Positions 34,765 to 43,950 of a DNA stretch of 64,000 nt are shown here, one piece after another. Source of the stretch: Thermogemmatispora carboxidivorans. Lineage in GTDB: Bacteria; Chloroflexota; Ktedonobacteria; Ktedonobacterales; Ktedonobacteraceae. A model generated the notes under the pieces. The model ran no database searches, had not been told where the DNA came from, and saw nothing but the letters and a program-made list of their open reading frames with translations. Positions within the stretch are counted from its first letter, which is position 1. Each line of letters opens with the position of its first letter. The stretch covers positions 4,622,327 through 4,686,326 of the forward strand of contig NZ_JNIM01000001.1 of assembly GCF_000702505.1 (NCBI RefSeq). Direction: 5' to 3'. Position numbers and translations under genes: made by a program.

Positions 34765-36477
34765 TTAATGCTGGAGCAGGTAGACAGCCGACCAATCGCC
34801 GAAGTAGAGGCCCAGGCCGTTGAGCGTCAGGCCGTGCAGCCAGGGAGGAATGACTGCCGCCAGGGCCTGATGATCCAGCGGCAGCCACCCCACATCTTCG
34901 ATTGCCACACGCTCCGCCTCATTGTAGGTGCGCAAACGCGCTTCCCCGCTCTCCTTCTCAGCCTGCGCCACCAGGCGATCAAACTGCGGATTGCTCCACT
35001 CCCCGTTATTATTGGGGGAGCCGCTGGTGAGGTTCAGGGTCAGCCAGTCGTAGGGATCGGGAAAATCCGCGGTCCACTGAATAAAACCCATCTGCACCAG
35101 GTGCTTCGATAACTCATCGTTGTAGGTCGTCAGGTCCATGCCCTGAAGCCTGACCTGGAGACCGAGGGCGCTCTGCCACATCTGCTGCAAGGCCGCAGCC
35201 TCACTCTGCGAGACCTGCGACGAGGGGTAGGTGAAGACCACAGGCGGCATCGTACGGATATCGGGATAAACCGACTGCAGCAGACGGCGCGCTTCGGCCC
35301 GATCATAGGGAAGGCCGGCGTAATTGGCCTGGTAACCGGGCATGCCAGGGGGAATAATGGTATTGGCCGGCAGCACCGCATCTTTAAAGATAGCGTGCGC
35401 CAGCGTCTTCTTATCAATGGCATAGGCAAAAGCCTGCCTTACCGCGGTCTTATCGAAAGGCGGCTTGTGTGTATAGAAAAAGAGTAGATCGGTCTGCAGC
35501 AGCGAGCGCTGCACAAAGCCCGGCATCTGGCGAGCACGCCCCAGCTCGTCAGGAGGAATATTCCAGATAAAGCTGTACTGGCGCGCCTCATAAGCCTTAA
35601 AGGCCGTCGCAGGATCGCTCACAAAGAGCATATCGACCTCGCGCAGCCGCGGCTTCGGGCCGTAGTAGTGGGGATTGGGCACCAGGACCATCTTGACATT
35701 ATGCTGCCAGCTCTTGACCATGAAAGGACCCGTACCAACAGCATTGCCCGCCGCCTGACTCGTCCAGTTGGCCTGACCATATTTTTGCACCAGGACCGCA
35801 TTCAACGGATCAAAGAGCGGATTGGTCAGGACCTCCAAAAAGAAGGGCGTAGGCTGGGTCAAGGTGATCTGCAGTGTCTGGTTATCCAGCGCTCGGACCC
35901 CGCTCAGCGTCCGGCTCTTGCCGGCGGCCACTTCTGCCGCTCCCACGATAAAGCCCTCAAAGAAGGAGGCGATCGGCGACTTGACTTCCGGCAGGAGCTG
36001 CCGCGTCAGCGTAAAGACATAGGTCTGCGCGGTAATCGGTGTCCCATCGGAGAAGGTAATGCCAGGTTTAAGGTGAAAGGTGTAGACCCGTTGATCCGGC
36101 GAGACCTGCCAGGTCGCCTGATCGGGCACAACGCTTAAATCGGCGGTTGTCCGAACCAGACCACTGTAGAGCATGCTGACGGCCAGTGCCGAATTGGCGT
36201 CCGGCCCCTGCGCCGGGTCAAGGGTACTGATGTCTTTGGTGCCCACATTCGGGAAAACCAGCACCTGCTGCCCTGCGGCCAGCGGCTGCTGACTGCTGGA
36301 GGATGGCGAGGAGCCGCCACCGCAGGCAGCCAAGAGCGCCAGCGCCCAGAGCAGAGCGCCCAGCCCGAAGCGCTTCAGCCAGAAGCAGAAAGCCAACCTC
36401 CCTGTCGGCAGCCGGGTTGGTGCCGCCACCTCTCCCTGACAGCGGCCAGCATGGAAATATCGCAACCAGCGAGACAC
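34765..36477 (-). CDS. Peptide/oligopeptide ABC transporter substrate-binding lipoprotein (SBP family 5)
   Basis: About 570 residues. A long basic N-terminus precedes a hydrophobic stretch and the lipobox ALALLAAC, with the lipid cysteine at about residue 51. The family-5 signature follows: TLDPAQGPDANSALAVSMLY, YTFHLKPGITFSDGTPITAQ and GTGPFMVKSW. Further motifs include KTALAHAIFK-like AYAIDKKTLAHAI and IIPPGMPGY. It should deliver peptides to an ABC importer; no permease or ATPase is nearby. The frame is open to 36564, but the GTG at 36477 has AGGAGG nine bases upstream. Confidence 0.9.
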   Translation of the reverse strand: MSRWLRYFHAGRCQGEVAAPTRLPTGRLAFCFWLKRFGLGALLWALALLAACGGGSSPSSSSQQPLAAGQQVLVFPNVGTKDISTLDPAQGPDANSALAVSMLYSGLVRTTADLSVVPDQATWQVSPDQRVYTFHLKPGITFSDGTPITAQTYVFTLTRQLLPEVKSPIASFFEGFIVGAAEVAAGKSRTLSGVRALDNQTLQITLTQPTPFFLEVLTNPLFDPLNAVLVQKYGQANWTSQAAGNAVGTGPFMVKSWQHNVKMVLVPNPHYYGPKPRLREVDMLFVSDPATAFKAYEARQYSFIWNIPPDELGRARQMPGFVQRSLLQTDLLFFYTHKPPFDKTAVRQAFAYAIDKKTLAHAIFKDAVLPANTIIPPGMPGYQANYAGLPYDRAEARRLLQSVYPDIRTMPPVVFTYPSSQVSQSEAAALQQMWQSALGLQVRLQGMDLTTYNDELSKHLVQMGFIQWTADFPDPYDWLTLNLTSGSPNNNGEWSNPQFDRLVAQAEKESGEARLRTYNEAERVAIEDVGWLPLDHQALAAVIPPWLHGLTLNGLGLYFGDWSAVYLLQH

Positions 36478-36608
36478 GACAAAACGCCTCCTTCCTCGCC
36501 GCAAGAAAGGTCGAACCTTCCTTTCTGCTGCTCTCGTTAGCAACCCCAGTCCACCACCGTGCAAACCTGACGGACAGAGGTAATAAGCGCCAGGTCAGGT
36601 GCCTCTAT

Positions 36609-36636
36609 TGTATAGCGCCCCTCGCTCCGGCGACAA
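36609..36636 (-). promoter_or_regulatory. Possible promoter of the peptide-binding protein gene
   Basis: On the minus strand TTGTCG (36631-36636), 16 bases, TATACA (36609-36614). It lies 132 bases before the GTG start, in the 320-base divergent spacer 36478-36797. Confidence 0.45.
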
Positions 36637-36716
36637 GGCACACGGAACAAGCCGGCTCCGCTCGCGGGCAGAGCAATGGCTCCCCTCAGTCCGCACTGGT
36701 GGGAGCAATTGGCTGA

Positions 36717-36745
36717 TGGACAAGGACCTGCTCCAGGACTATAAT
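36717..36745 (+). promoter_or_regulatory. Promoter of the arginase gene
   Basis: TGGACA (36717-36722), a 17-base spacer and consensus TATAAT (36740-36745), 52 bases before the ATG at 36798. Confidence 0.7.
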
Positions 36746-36797
36746 GGAAAGGAGAAGATCACACTGTTCAACGGCGAACAGGAGGGTAAGCGAACAG

Positions 36798-37691
36798 ATG
36801 CAGATTCGTGTGATTGGCGTGCCGATGGATCTGGGGGCAGATCGACGCGGCGTGGATATCGGGGTGAGTGCTATCCGCTATGCCGGCCTTCACGAGAAAC
36901 TCCGTGCACTTGGCCACAGCGTTAAAGACATTGGTAATCTGCACGTCCCCCTTCCTGAAAATCAGCCAGCCGGCGATCCACACGTCAAATACCTGGAACC
37001 GATTATGCAGGTGGCCGAAGAGCTAGCAGCAGCCGTCGGCGAGGCGCTGCAAGCGGGCGATCTGCCGCTCGTTCTGGGAGGAGACCACAGCATCGCCCTT
37101 GGCTCTATTACGGGCGTTTCTGGCTTCTACAGCGACATCGGCGTGATTTGGATCGATGCCCACGGCGACTTCAATACGCCGGAGACGACGCCTTCGGGCA
37201 ATATTCACGGCATGGTGCTGGCCGCCCTGGCCGGCCTGGGTCACGAGCGCCTTGTCCGTCTGGCTGGCCGCGTTCCCAAGGTCAACCCGAACAACATCGC
37301 CATTGTTGGTGTGCGCGACCTTGATCCGGGTGAGCGCGAACTGCTGCGCGCCAATCGCATCCATGTCTTTACGATGACCGACATCGATCGCCGCGGCATC
37401 TCAGCCATCATGGAAGAGGCCATTGCCGTGGCCGGAACCAAGGGCAGACGTATCCATTTGAGCCTCGATCTGGATGCGCTCGATCCCAGCGAAGCGCCCG
37501 GCGTAGGAACTCCGGTGCGCGGTGGCCTCAGCTACCGTGAGGCCCATCTCTCAATGGAGCTGCTTGCCGCCTGCGGCCAGCTCTGCTCTATCGACGTGGT
37601 CGAGGTCAACCCGATCCTGGACCGCGAGAACGCCACCGCCTCGCTCGCCGTCGGGCTGGTGCTCTCTGCTCTGGGGAAGACCATTCTCTAG
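36798..37691 (+). CDS. rocF: Arginase
   Basis: 297 residues of the ureohydrolase family. Manganese ligands lie in GGDHSIALGS, in WIDAHGDFNTPETTPSGNIH (both aspartates and the histidine) and in LSLDLDALDP. GVGTPVRGGLSYREA follows. The N-SGN-H-G pattern favours arginase over agmatinase. It converts arginine to ornithine and urea. The ATG at 36798 has GGAGGG 11 bases upstream; the longer frame from 36744 overlaps the -10 box and is rejected. Confidence 0.93.
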   Translation: MQIRVIGVPMDLGADRRGVDIGVSAIRYAGLHEKLRALGHSVKDIGNLHVPLPENQPAGDPHVKYLEPIMQVAEELAAAVGEALQAGDLPLVLGGDHSIALGSITGVSGFYSDIGVIWIDAHGDFNTPETTPSGNIHGMVLAALAGLGHERLVRLAGRVPKVNPNNIAIVGVRDLDPGERELLRANRIHVFTMTDIDRRGISAIMEEAIAVAGTKGRRIHLSLDLDALDPSEAPGVGTPVRGGLSYREAHLSMELLAACGQLCSIDVVEVNPILDRENATASLAVGLVLSALGKTIL

Positions 37692-37917
37692 CCAGCCCTG
37701 GCCAACCAGCAAGCAACCTGCAGGCGCTTCGGTCTGGTCTGCTCCGCTCTCCCGAATCGGGCCAGCTCAGTGCAGCCAGCAGCCCGTCGCGCAAACCGAT
37801 CTGCACCACGTCGAGTCGGGCTGAGCAGGCACAGCAGGTCACAAGAAAACTCAACAAGAGCCTATTCTGCAGAAGGAGGGAAGGCAGAGAGCAACGGAGC
37901 TTTCTGCCACAACAGCG

Positions 37918-38859
37918 ATGGAAGCCCAGGAACTCTTCATGAACGGTGAGTTCGTCCCTGTCGAGCGCGGGGTGATCTCTGTACGCACGCATGGCTTTGC
38001 CTACGGCACTGGCTGCTTCGAGGGTATCCGCGGCTACTGGAATGAACAGGATCAGCAGCTCTATCTCTTCCGGGCCCGCGAACACTACGAGCGCCTGCTG
38101 CGCTCTTGCAAAACGCTGCAAATCAGCCTGCCCTATACCGTCGAGCAGCTGCTGGAGATCACAGTCGAGCTGGTACGGCGCAACAACCAGCGTCAGGACA
38201 TCTACATCCGGCCCGTCGCCTATAAGAGCGATCAAACGATCGGCGTTCGTCTGCACGGCATTAGCGATAGCTTTCTGATTACGACGGAGCCGTTTGGGGA
38301 CTACGTAGCCACCACAGGCCTGCGCTGCTGCGTCTCGAGTTGGCGGCGGATCGACGACAACGCCATTCCCGCGCGCGCCAAAGTCTGTGGTGCTTACGTC
38401 AACTCAGCGCTGGCCAAAAGCGAAGCTCTGCAGCATGGCTATGACGAGGCCATCATGCTCACTCACGAGGGCCACGTCTCCGAAGGCAGCGCAGAAAACA
38501 TCTTTCTGGTGCTCAACGGCGAACTGGTCACGCCGGCCCCCACCGAAAACATCCTGTTGGGGATCACCCGCGACACCGTGATGGAGCTGGCTCGTCGCGA
38601 GCTAGGACGCATCACCCGCGAGCGTAGCATCGATCGCACTGAGCTATACAATGCCGAAGAGATCTTCCTCTGCGGCACGGGCGCGCAGATCGCCCCCGTC
38701 ATCGAGGTAGATCACCGTCCTGTCGGCAACGGCCAGATTGGTCCCATCAGCAAAGCGCTTCAGGACCTCTACTTCACGGTCGTGCGCGGCCAGCGTCCGG
38801 AGTATCGGGCACGCTGGTGCACCCCCGTTTACAGCAGCGTCCCCGCCAGTGCCAGCTAG
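37918..38859 (+). CDS. ilvE: Branched-chain amino acid aminotransferase
   Basis: A 313-residue fold-type IV PLP aminotransferase. The N-terminal pattern is MNGEFVPVERGVISVRTHGF, then GTGCFEGIRGYW. The PLP lysine is probably Lys155 in PARAKVCGAYVNSALAKSEA. GYDEAIMLTHEGHVSEGSAE and the phosphate-binding ITRDTVMELARRELG follow. It exchanges amino groups between Leu/Ile/Val and 2-oxoglutarate. GAY replaces the usual GNY near the lysine. The start at 37918 lacks a close ribosome site; an ATG at residue 8 is possible. Confidence 0.92.
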   Translation: MEAQELFMNGEFVPVERGVISVRTHGFAYGTGCFEGIRGYWNEQDQQLYLFRAREHYERLLRSCKTLQISLPYTVEQLLEITVELVRRNNQRQDIYIRPVAYKSDQTIGVRLHGISDSFLITTEPFGDYVATTGLRCCVSSWRRIDDNAIPARAKVCGAYVNSALAKSEALQHGYDEAIMLTHEGHVSEGSAENIFLVLNGELVTPAPTENILLGITRDTVMELARRELGRITRERSIDRTELYNAEEIFLCGTGAQIAPVIEVDHRPVGNGQIGPISKALQDLYFTVVRGQRPEYRARWCTPVYSSVPASAS

Positions 38860-38983
38860 GGCCGGCCAGGATCGGCCAGGGTCACCCTGCCTCTCGCCCT
38901 CTCTGGCGAGCGCGCGCCATGCCACCTGCTTTGCCCTCCCGCCCTCTGGCCAGCCAGGCCAGCAACCGGCGGATCAGACCAAC

Positions 38984-39037
38984 ATACAAAAAAACAGGTG
39001 CGGGTCAGTCATCTTCCCCACGCCTGTTTTTTTGTAT
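38984..39037. terminator. Bidirectional rho-independent terminator between ilvE and rpsI
   Basis: ATACAAAAAAACAGG (38984-38998) is mirrored by CCTGTTTTTTTGTAT (39023-39037). GC pairs and a short loop lie between, giving an A run on one side and a T run on the other. It can stop ilvE on the plus strand and the ribosomal supercluster on the minus strand. The rest of the 336-base gap 38860-39195 holds nothing recognisable. Confidence 0.9.
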
Positions 39038-39195
39038 GAGCAGGTCTTCAGCCTACCAGCAGCCAGGCGAGCCAGTGCTCGTGCACTCGTGTTTCCGTCG
39101 TTGGGCCTCAGCCCATGCCGTCCACCTGCTCCAGACAACCAACGAACGCAGATGGACAGAGCTGGCGCAGCCACCCAGCAGGCCCGGAGCCGGGC

Positions 39196-39621
39196 TTAAC
39201 GCTTGGTGTACTGTGGTGCCTTACGAGCACGCTTCAGACCTGGCTTCTTGCGCTCCTTCATGCGCGGATCGCGTGTCAAGAAGCCAGCTTTACGCAAAGT
39301 ATTCTTCCAATCGGGATTGACGCGCAGCAAAGCCCGCGCCAGAGCATGGCGCATAGCGCCAGCCTGGCCAGTCATCCCACCACCAAGCACACGTACAGAG
39401 ATATCATAAGCGCTGGTCAGATCCAGCAGGCGGAGCGGCGCCAGGGCGATCGCGACAACCGATTCACGGTTGCCAAAGTAATGCTGAAACTCGCGCCCAT
39501 TGACAATAATTCTACCGCTCCCATTGGGATAAAGACGCACGCGGGCCACAGAGGTCTTGCGCCGTCCCATCCCGTAGTAGTACTCTCCTTTAGGCAGCTC
39601 CAGTTTGGTGCTTTCAGCCAA
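39196..39621 (-). CDS. rpsI: 30S ribosomal protein S9
   Basis: 141 residues. YYYGMGRRKTSVARVRLYPN, GSGRIIVNGR, VRVLGGGMTGQAGAMRHALA and the C-terminal KKPGLKRARKAPQYTKR are standard S9, whose tail reaches the P site. The start is a TTG with GGAG and AGGAG upstream. Last gene of the long minus-strand supercluster, 87 bases after rplM. Confidence 0.97.
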   Translation of the reverse strand: MAESTKLELPKGEYYYGMGRRKTSVARVRLYPNGSGRIIVNGREFQHYFGNRESVVAIALAPLRLLDLTSAYDISVRVLGGGMTGQAGAMRHALARALLRVNPDWKNTLRKAGFLTRDPRMKERKKPGLKRARKAPQYTKR

Positions 39622-39708
39622 GGTCTCTACTCCTCTCCCTTCCTTCTCTCAATCACGATCGATAGGTAAGGTCAGCAGGTAAGAACGAGAAGAAGCGCCA
39701 GCTTCTCC

Positions 39709-40200
39709 TTACTTTTCGCCAGAGGCCGGCGACTGCTCCGAGAGATACTCGTCCTGCAGCGCCTGGGGTCCTCGCCAGGGAATAGGCTTTTGGGCCTGGT
39801 GCGGATGGGTTGGGCCAGCATAGACCTTCAGCCGCCGCATCAACTGGTTGCCCAGGCTATTGTGCATCACCATACCGCGCACTGCGTGAATCAAAGCGCG
39901 CTCAGGGTGAGGTCCCTCCAGCACCTGACGGAGCGTCTGCAGCTTCACGCCCCCAGGATATTGGGTATGGCGAAAGTAGACCTTCTTATCGAGGCGTCCG
40001 CGCGTCACGGCGATCTTATCGGCATTGATCACGATCACATAATCGCCGCAGGGCATATGCGGAGTAAACGTCGGCTTATGCTTACCGCGCAGAATAGTGG
40101 CAATCTGCGACGCCAGCCGGCCCAGCACCTGCCCCTCGGCATCGATCACATACCATCTCGGGTGCAGGTCAGCAGCCCTGGCGCTATAGGTCTTTCTCAT
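39709..40200 (-). CDS. rplM: 50S ribosomal protein L13
   Basis: 163 residues. WYVIDAEGQVLGRLASQIAT, LRGKHKPTFTPHMPCGDYVI, KVYFRHTQYPGG and HAVRGMVMHNSLGNQLMRRL define L13. About 15 extra residues at the C-terminus are Ser/Glu-rich. A GGGAGAT site precedes the ATG. Usual partner of rpsI. Confidence 0.97.
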   Translation of the reverse strand: MRKTYSARAADLHPRWYVIDAEGQVLGRLASQIATILRGKHKPTFTPHMPCGDYVIVINADKIAVTRGRLDKKVYFRHTQYPGGVKLQTLRQVLEGPHPERALIHAVRGMVMHNSLGNQLMRRLKVYAGPTHPHQAQKPIPWRGPQALQDEYLSEQSPASGEK

Positions 40201-40367
40201 AGGTCACATCTCCCAAAAAGCAATCTTGCTTGCTTGCTCGCTCACACAGCCTCACAACGAGGAGCAGCGGAGGGCCGGCCAGGCGAGGCTCCCCTTCCTC
40301 AGCCGTCCATTGTGGCGCTCCTCGCTTGCCACCCAGCCCGGCAAGGAGCAGGTGAGCCGAGTCTGGA

Positions 40368-41252
40368 TCAGGCTGCTGGGCCTTCATCACTCTCAGGCGT
40401 GGGGGCCGCGTCCACGCCAACCAGTGTGGGCCAGACAGCAGAAACCAGCGTCTCCGTGGTCGCCGGCGGCTCCGGCAGGTTCAGCTCTGGGGGATAGGAG
40501 ACCCCCACCAGGCAGAGCCCACGCGCCGGGACTGCCGTCCCCGGATGGGAACGGTCGGCACGCTGGACAATCGCAGCAAACTCCTCGACACTGAGCCGCC
40601 CCTGACCGACCAGCAGGAGTGTTCCCACCATGCGGCGCACCATGCCAGTCAGAAAAGCATTCGCCGTAAAGTTACAAAAGATGCAGGTGCCGTAGCGAAG
40701 GCAGGAGGCCGCCAGCATGGTACGGACACAGTGGTGTGGGCCAGCCTCATCGGGATGGGAAGCATCCTCGGGGCTATGCCCAAAGGCCCCAAAATCCTTC
40801 GTCCCCAGCAGACACTTGCAGGCCTCAGCCATGAGATCGACCGCCAGCGGCTGAGAGCGATGGTACGTGAAGCGAGCCAGGAGCGCCGTCGGAATCGCAT
40901 CATTCCAAATCGTATAACGATAAGAGCGACTGAGAGCGCTGAAGCGAGCATGGAAGCGCTCCGGTACCTCACGTGCCCAGCGCACGACCACTGTTGGTGG
41001 CAAGGTTGCATTCAAGGCCCGCAGCCAGACCTCGGGAGCGAGCCGGGCCGTCGTGCGGAAGTTAATCACCTGGCCCGAGGCGTGGACGCCCGCATCAGTG
41101 CGCCCGGCGCCGTGCACCACGACTCGCTCACCGGCAATACGCGCGATCGCCGTCTCCAGTACCCCCTGAATCGTGGGACCATGAGCTTCAGGCTGGCGCT
41201 GGAAGCCATGATAGTCCGTGCCATCGTACTCAATGCCACAGGCAATATTCAT
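40368..41252 (-). CDS. truA: tRNA pseudouridine(38-40) synthase TruA
   Basis: 294 residues. IACGIEYDGTDYHGFQRQPE, the catalytic aspartate in GAGRTDAGVHASGQVINF, ALNATLPPTVVVRWAREVPE, FHARFSALSRSYRYTIWN and FLTGMVRRMVGTLLLVGQGR are conserved TruA blocks. It modifies uridines in the anticodon arm. Its place between rplQ and rplM is common in bacteria. About 25 residues at the C-terminus are unconserved. Confidence 0.96.
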   Translation of the reverse strand: MNIACGIEYDGTDYHGFQRQPEAHGPTIQGVLETAIARIAGERVVVHGAGRTDAGVHASGQVINFRTTARLAPEVWLRALNATLPPTVVVRWAREVPERFHARFSALSRSYRYTIWNDAIPTALLARFTYHRSQPLAVDLMAEACKCLLGTKDFGAFGHSPEDASHPDEAGPHHCVRTMLAASCLRYGTCIFCNFTANAFLTGMVRRMVGTLLLVGQGRLSVEEFAAIVQRADRSHPGTAVPARGLCLVGVSYPPELNLPEPPATTETLVSAVWPTLVGVDAAPTPESDEGPAA

Positions 41253-41597
41253 GCGACCTCGTCTATCCGCCTACCGTCTCATCGCCTACGCGCAGGCAAC
41301 CCCATCCACGCCATCAGCCAGTCTGCCCGGCGCGCGCCACCCTTCACCACCTGCTGCGTATGGCCCGTCCTGTCCCAATCAACAAAGGAAGGCTGCCAGG
41401 ACGAAGCGAGCCACAAGCGAGCCAGCGAGCAGTAGCCAGCCCTGGCGCACCTGATTGCTTCACGCATCAGCAGGCCCATCCGGGTGGGGGGGGCTCAGCC
41501 GTTCGCTGAGCAGCCGAGACAAGGCCAGAGCCGCCGAGGGAAGAGAGAAACCAGCAGGCAGGCGAGACGCCTCCGTGAGTCCTCCCACGGGCCCCCC
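41253..41597. other. Spacer between rplQ and truA
   Basis: 345 bases within the ribosomal supercluster. GAGC/CAGCGAG-type imperfect repeats occur near 41406-41435. No gene, promoter or terminator is evident. Confidence 0.5.
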
Positions 41598-42224
41598 TCA
41601 GACCAGAGCGATCTGAGCGACTTCGGCGGCATCCCCCTTGCGCTGTCCCAGCTTTGTAATGCGCGTATAGCCACCGGGGCGGCCTATATAGCGCGGCACT
41701 AGCTCATCGAAAAGACGGCGCACCACCAGCTCATCGGGCAGATGGCTCAGCACATAACGGCGGGCCCGCAGCTCAATCACCAGGGCCTCATAAGCGGCGC
41801 GTAAAGCTTGCTCCGCCTCCTCCTCCTTGGGAATAATGCGCAAGAGCTCCGTCCGGCGCTCCTTCAGCTTATTCTCCAAGAACTTGCGGCCCTGCTCCGT
41901 CAGCGGGGGCATCCCCATAGCCGCGCGCTCCTCGTTCGTCGCCACCTCATCATGGAGAGAGAAGCGGCCCCGACGCGCGAAAGCCAGCAGCTTGGCCGCC
42001 TTCTCCTCATCGGAAACCACCTGTGCCAGATGGCGCTGAGCCGCAACGCGGCCCTCGACGGCAACCGCGATCAGCCGCTCAACCTCGCCGCGAATCGCGC
42101 GAGCGCGGGCCAGGGTAGTATTGACCCGATCGTAGCGGAGCAAACCCGCCATCAGGCTACGGCGGACAGCGCGACGGCGGTGCTCCGGCATTCCCAGCTT
42201 ATTACCGGCAACACGATGCCTCAA
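41598..42224 (-). CDS. rplQ: 50S ribosomal protein L17 with a central insertion
   Basis: 208 residues, against 115-130 usually. N-terminal MRHRVAGNKLGMPEHRRRAV and the C-terminal FDELVPRYIGRPGGYTRITK, LGQRKGDAA, IALV are canonical. Between them, about residues 70-155 are a charged, helix-prone insertion (ENKLKERRTELLRIIPKEEE). TTG start; the ribosome site GGGAGGG lies in the last codons of rpoA, six bases from its stop. Confidence 0.94.
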   Translation of the reverse strand: MRHRVAGNKLGMPEHRRRAVRRSLMAGLLRYDRVNTTLARARAIRGEVERLIAVAVEGRVAAQRHLAQVVSDEEKAAKLLAFARRGRFSLHDEVATNEERAAMGMPPLTEQGRKFLENKLKERRTELLRIIPKEEEAEQALRAAYEALVIELRARRYVLSHLPDELVVRRLFDELVPRYIGRPGGYTRITKLGQRKGDAAEVAQIALV

Positions 42225-42229
42225 CTTAA

Positions 42230-43249
42230 CTAACCCTCCCTTTCGTGATCGCCGTTCATCTCGGCCCCGACCGTGCTGGCGCGCAGATTCGTCGGGAGGA
42301 AGTTGCGCGCGATCAAGCGATCACGCAACTCCTGCAGGCTCTTCTCGCCAAAGTTACGCACGCCCAGCAGATCTTCCTCATTCATTGAGAGGATCTGGCC
42401 GACCTTCGTAATATTGCTGCGCTTCAAGCAGTTATAAGCACGCACCGAGAGATCAAGCTCCTCGATGGGCGTATCGTAGATCTTCTGAGGAATCGGCAGA
42501 CTGCTCAGCGGCGGCTTCTCCTGCTCGGTCGTCAGGGTCGTATGATAATTGGCGAGCTGCGAGAAGAGACGCACCAGGATATCGGCCCCCTGGCGTAGAG
42601 CCTCCTCGGGCGTAATCGTGCCATCGGTCCAGATCTCCAGGACCACCTTTTCATAGTTGGTCATCTGGCCGACGCGCGTATGCTCCACGGTGAAATTCAC
42701 CTTCTCAACGGGGGAGTAGATGGCATCGACCGGGATGACGCCGATCGGCTGGTCTTCCTTAGAATCGGCGGGAACGTAGCCACGCCCAGTCTCGACCACC
42801 ATCTCCATATCGAGGCGCGCATTCTCGTTATCCAGCGTCGCAATGTAGAGATCCGGGTTGACAATCTCTACCGTGCTGGGCGCTGTGATGTCCGCCGCCG
42901 TCACCACGCGCTCCCCGGAGGCGTTCAGGTGCATCGTCACCGGGTGATCCGAGAAGCAGCGCAAGCGCAGCTTCTTGACGTTGAGCACGATATCCGTCAC
43001 GTCTTCCATGACGTTAGGAATATCCTGAAACTCGTGCTGCACCCCCTCGATGCGGATCGACGTCACCGCAGCGCCCGGCAACGACGAGAGGAGCACACGC
43101 CGCAGGGCGTTGCCAACCGTGACGCCGTACCCCGCCTCCAGCGGCTCGATGTCGAAGCACCCGTAATTACCCTGGGTTTTCGTATTCCTGATGCGCGAAG
43201 GCAGAGTGATGTCTTGCAAGGTTCTAACCTGCCTTTCTTGTACTACCAC
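42230..43249 (-). CDS. rpoA: DNA-directed RNA polymerase subunit alpha
   Basis: 339 residues. The N-terminal dimerisation domain has EPLEAGYGVTVGNALRRVLL and SSLPGAAVTSIRIEGVQHEF. The C-terminal domain has IEELDLSVRAYNCLKRSNIT, KVGQILSMNEEDL and LGVRNFGEKSLQELRDRL, which contacts UP elements and activators. The GTG at 43249 has a poor ribosome site; a TTG at 43219 with AAAGGCAGG upstream may be the true start, which would remove ten residues. Confidence 0.96.
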   Translation of the reverse strand: MVVQERQVRTLQDITLPSRIRNTKTQGNYGCFDIEPLEAGYGVTVGNALRRVLLSSLPGAAVTSIRIEGVQHEFQDIPNVMEDVTDIVLNVKKLRLRCFSDHPVTMHLNASGERVVTAADITAPSTVEIVNPDLYIATLDNENARLDMEMVVETGRGYVPADSKEDQPIGVIPVDAIYSPVEKVNFTVEHTRVGQMTNYEKVVLEIWTDGTITPEEALRQGADILVRLFSQLANYHTTLTTEQEKPPLSSLPIPQKIYDTPIEELDLSVRAYNCLKRSNITKVGQILSMNEEDLLGVRNFGEKSLQELRDRLIARNFLPTNLRASTVGAEMNGDHEREG

Positions 43250-43279
43250 CGCCTACAACAGCTTTGCTTTGCTTTTCGA

Positions 43280-43909
43280 CTAACGAACCTGATAATACTC
43301 AACCACCATTTGCTCTTCAAAAGGCAGTTCGAGGTCGGTGCGCGACGGCAGCGAGAGCACGCGCCCGCTCATGTTCGCGATGTCCAGATTGAGCCAGCCC
43401 GGCACAGCTTTCTGAGACAGCTGGAGCGCGCGCGTCTTAAAGTACTCCAGGCTCTTGCTGTGCTCACGCACCCTGATCACATCCCCGGGCTTAGCCACGA
43501 ACGAGGGAATATCCGTCTTGCGGCCATTGACCTCAAAATGGCCATGCGAGACCAGCTGACGCGCCTGCGCCCGCGAATCGGCAAAGCCCAGGCGGTAGAC
43601 CAGATTATCCAGGCGCATCTCCAGAATCTGGAGCAGATTTTCACCCGTGCGGCCTTGACGGCGCAGCGCCTCATTATAGTGACGGCGGAACTGGCGCTCC
43701 AGCACGCCGTAGGTGCGGCGAATCTTCTGCTTCTCGCGCAGCTGTGCTCCATAGCCCGAAAGCTTGCGCTGGCGGCTGCCGCCATGCTGACCGGGTCGGG
43801 TGTTGCGCCGCTCCAGTGTACAATTCGTCAGGCACTTCTCGCCCTTTAGAAACAGCTTGACCCCCTCACGTCTGCACAGCTTGCAAACAGGGCCTGTATA
43901 GCGTGCCAT
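43280..43909 (-). CDS. rpsD: 30S ribosomal protein S4
   Basis: 209 residues. MARYTGPVCKLCRREGVKLF and CLTNCTLERRNTRPGQHGGS carry four cysteines of the zinc-binding S4 type. The S4 RNA-binding domain has RLDNLVYRLGFADSRAQARQ and LVSHGHFEVNGRKTDIPSF. S4 nucleates 16S rRNA folding and represses the alpha operon in some bacteria. It lies 30 bases before rpoA. Confidence 0.97.
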   Translation of the reverse strand: MARYTGPVCKLCRREGVKLFLKGEKCLTNCTLERRNTRPGQHGGSRQRKLSGYGAQLREKQKIRRTYGVLERQFRRHYNEALRRQGRTGENLLQILEMRLDNLVYRLGFADSRAQARQLVSHGHFEVNGRKTDIPSFVAKPGDVIRVREHSKSLEYFKTRALQLSQKAVPGWLNLDIANMSGRVLSLPSRTDLELPFEEQMVVEYYQVR

Positions 43910-43950
43910 CTTTAGCTCATCCTCCTCACACGTCCAATCGCACAGCGCAC

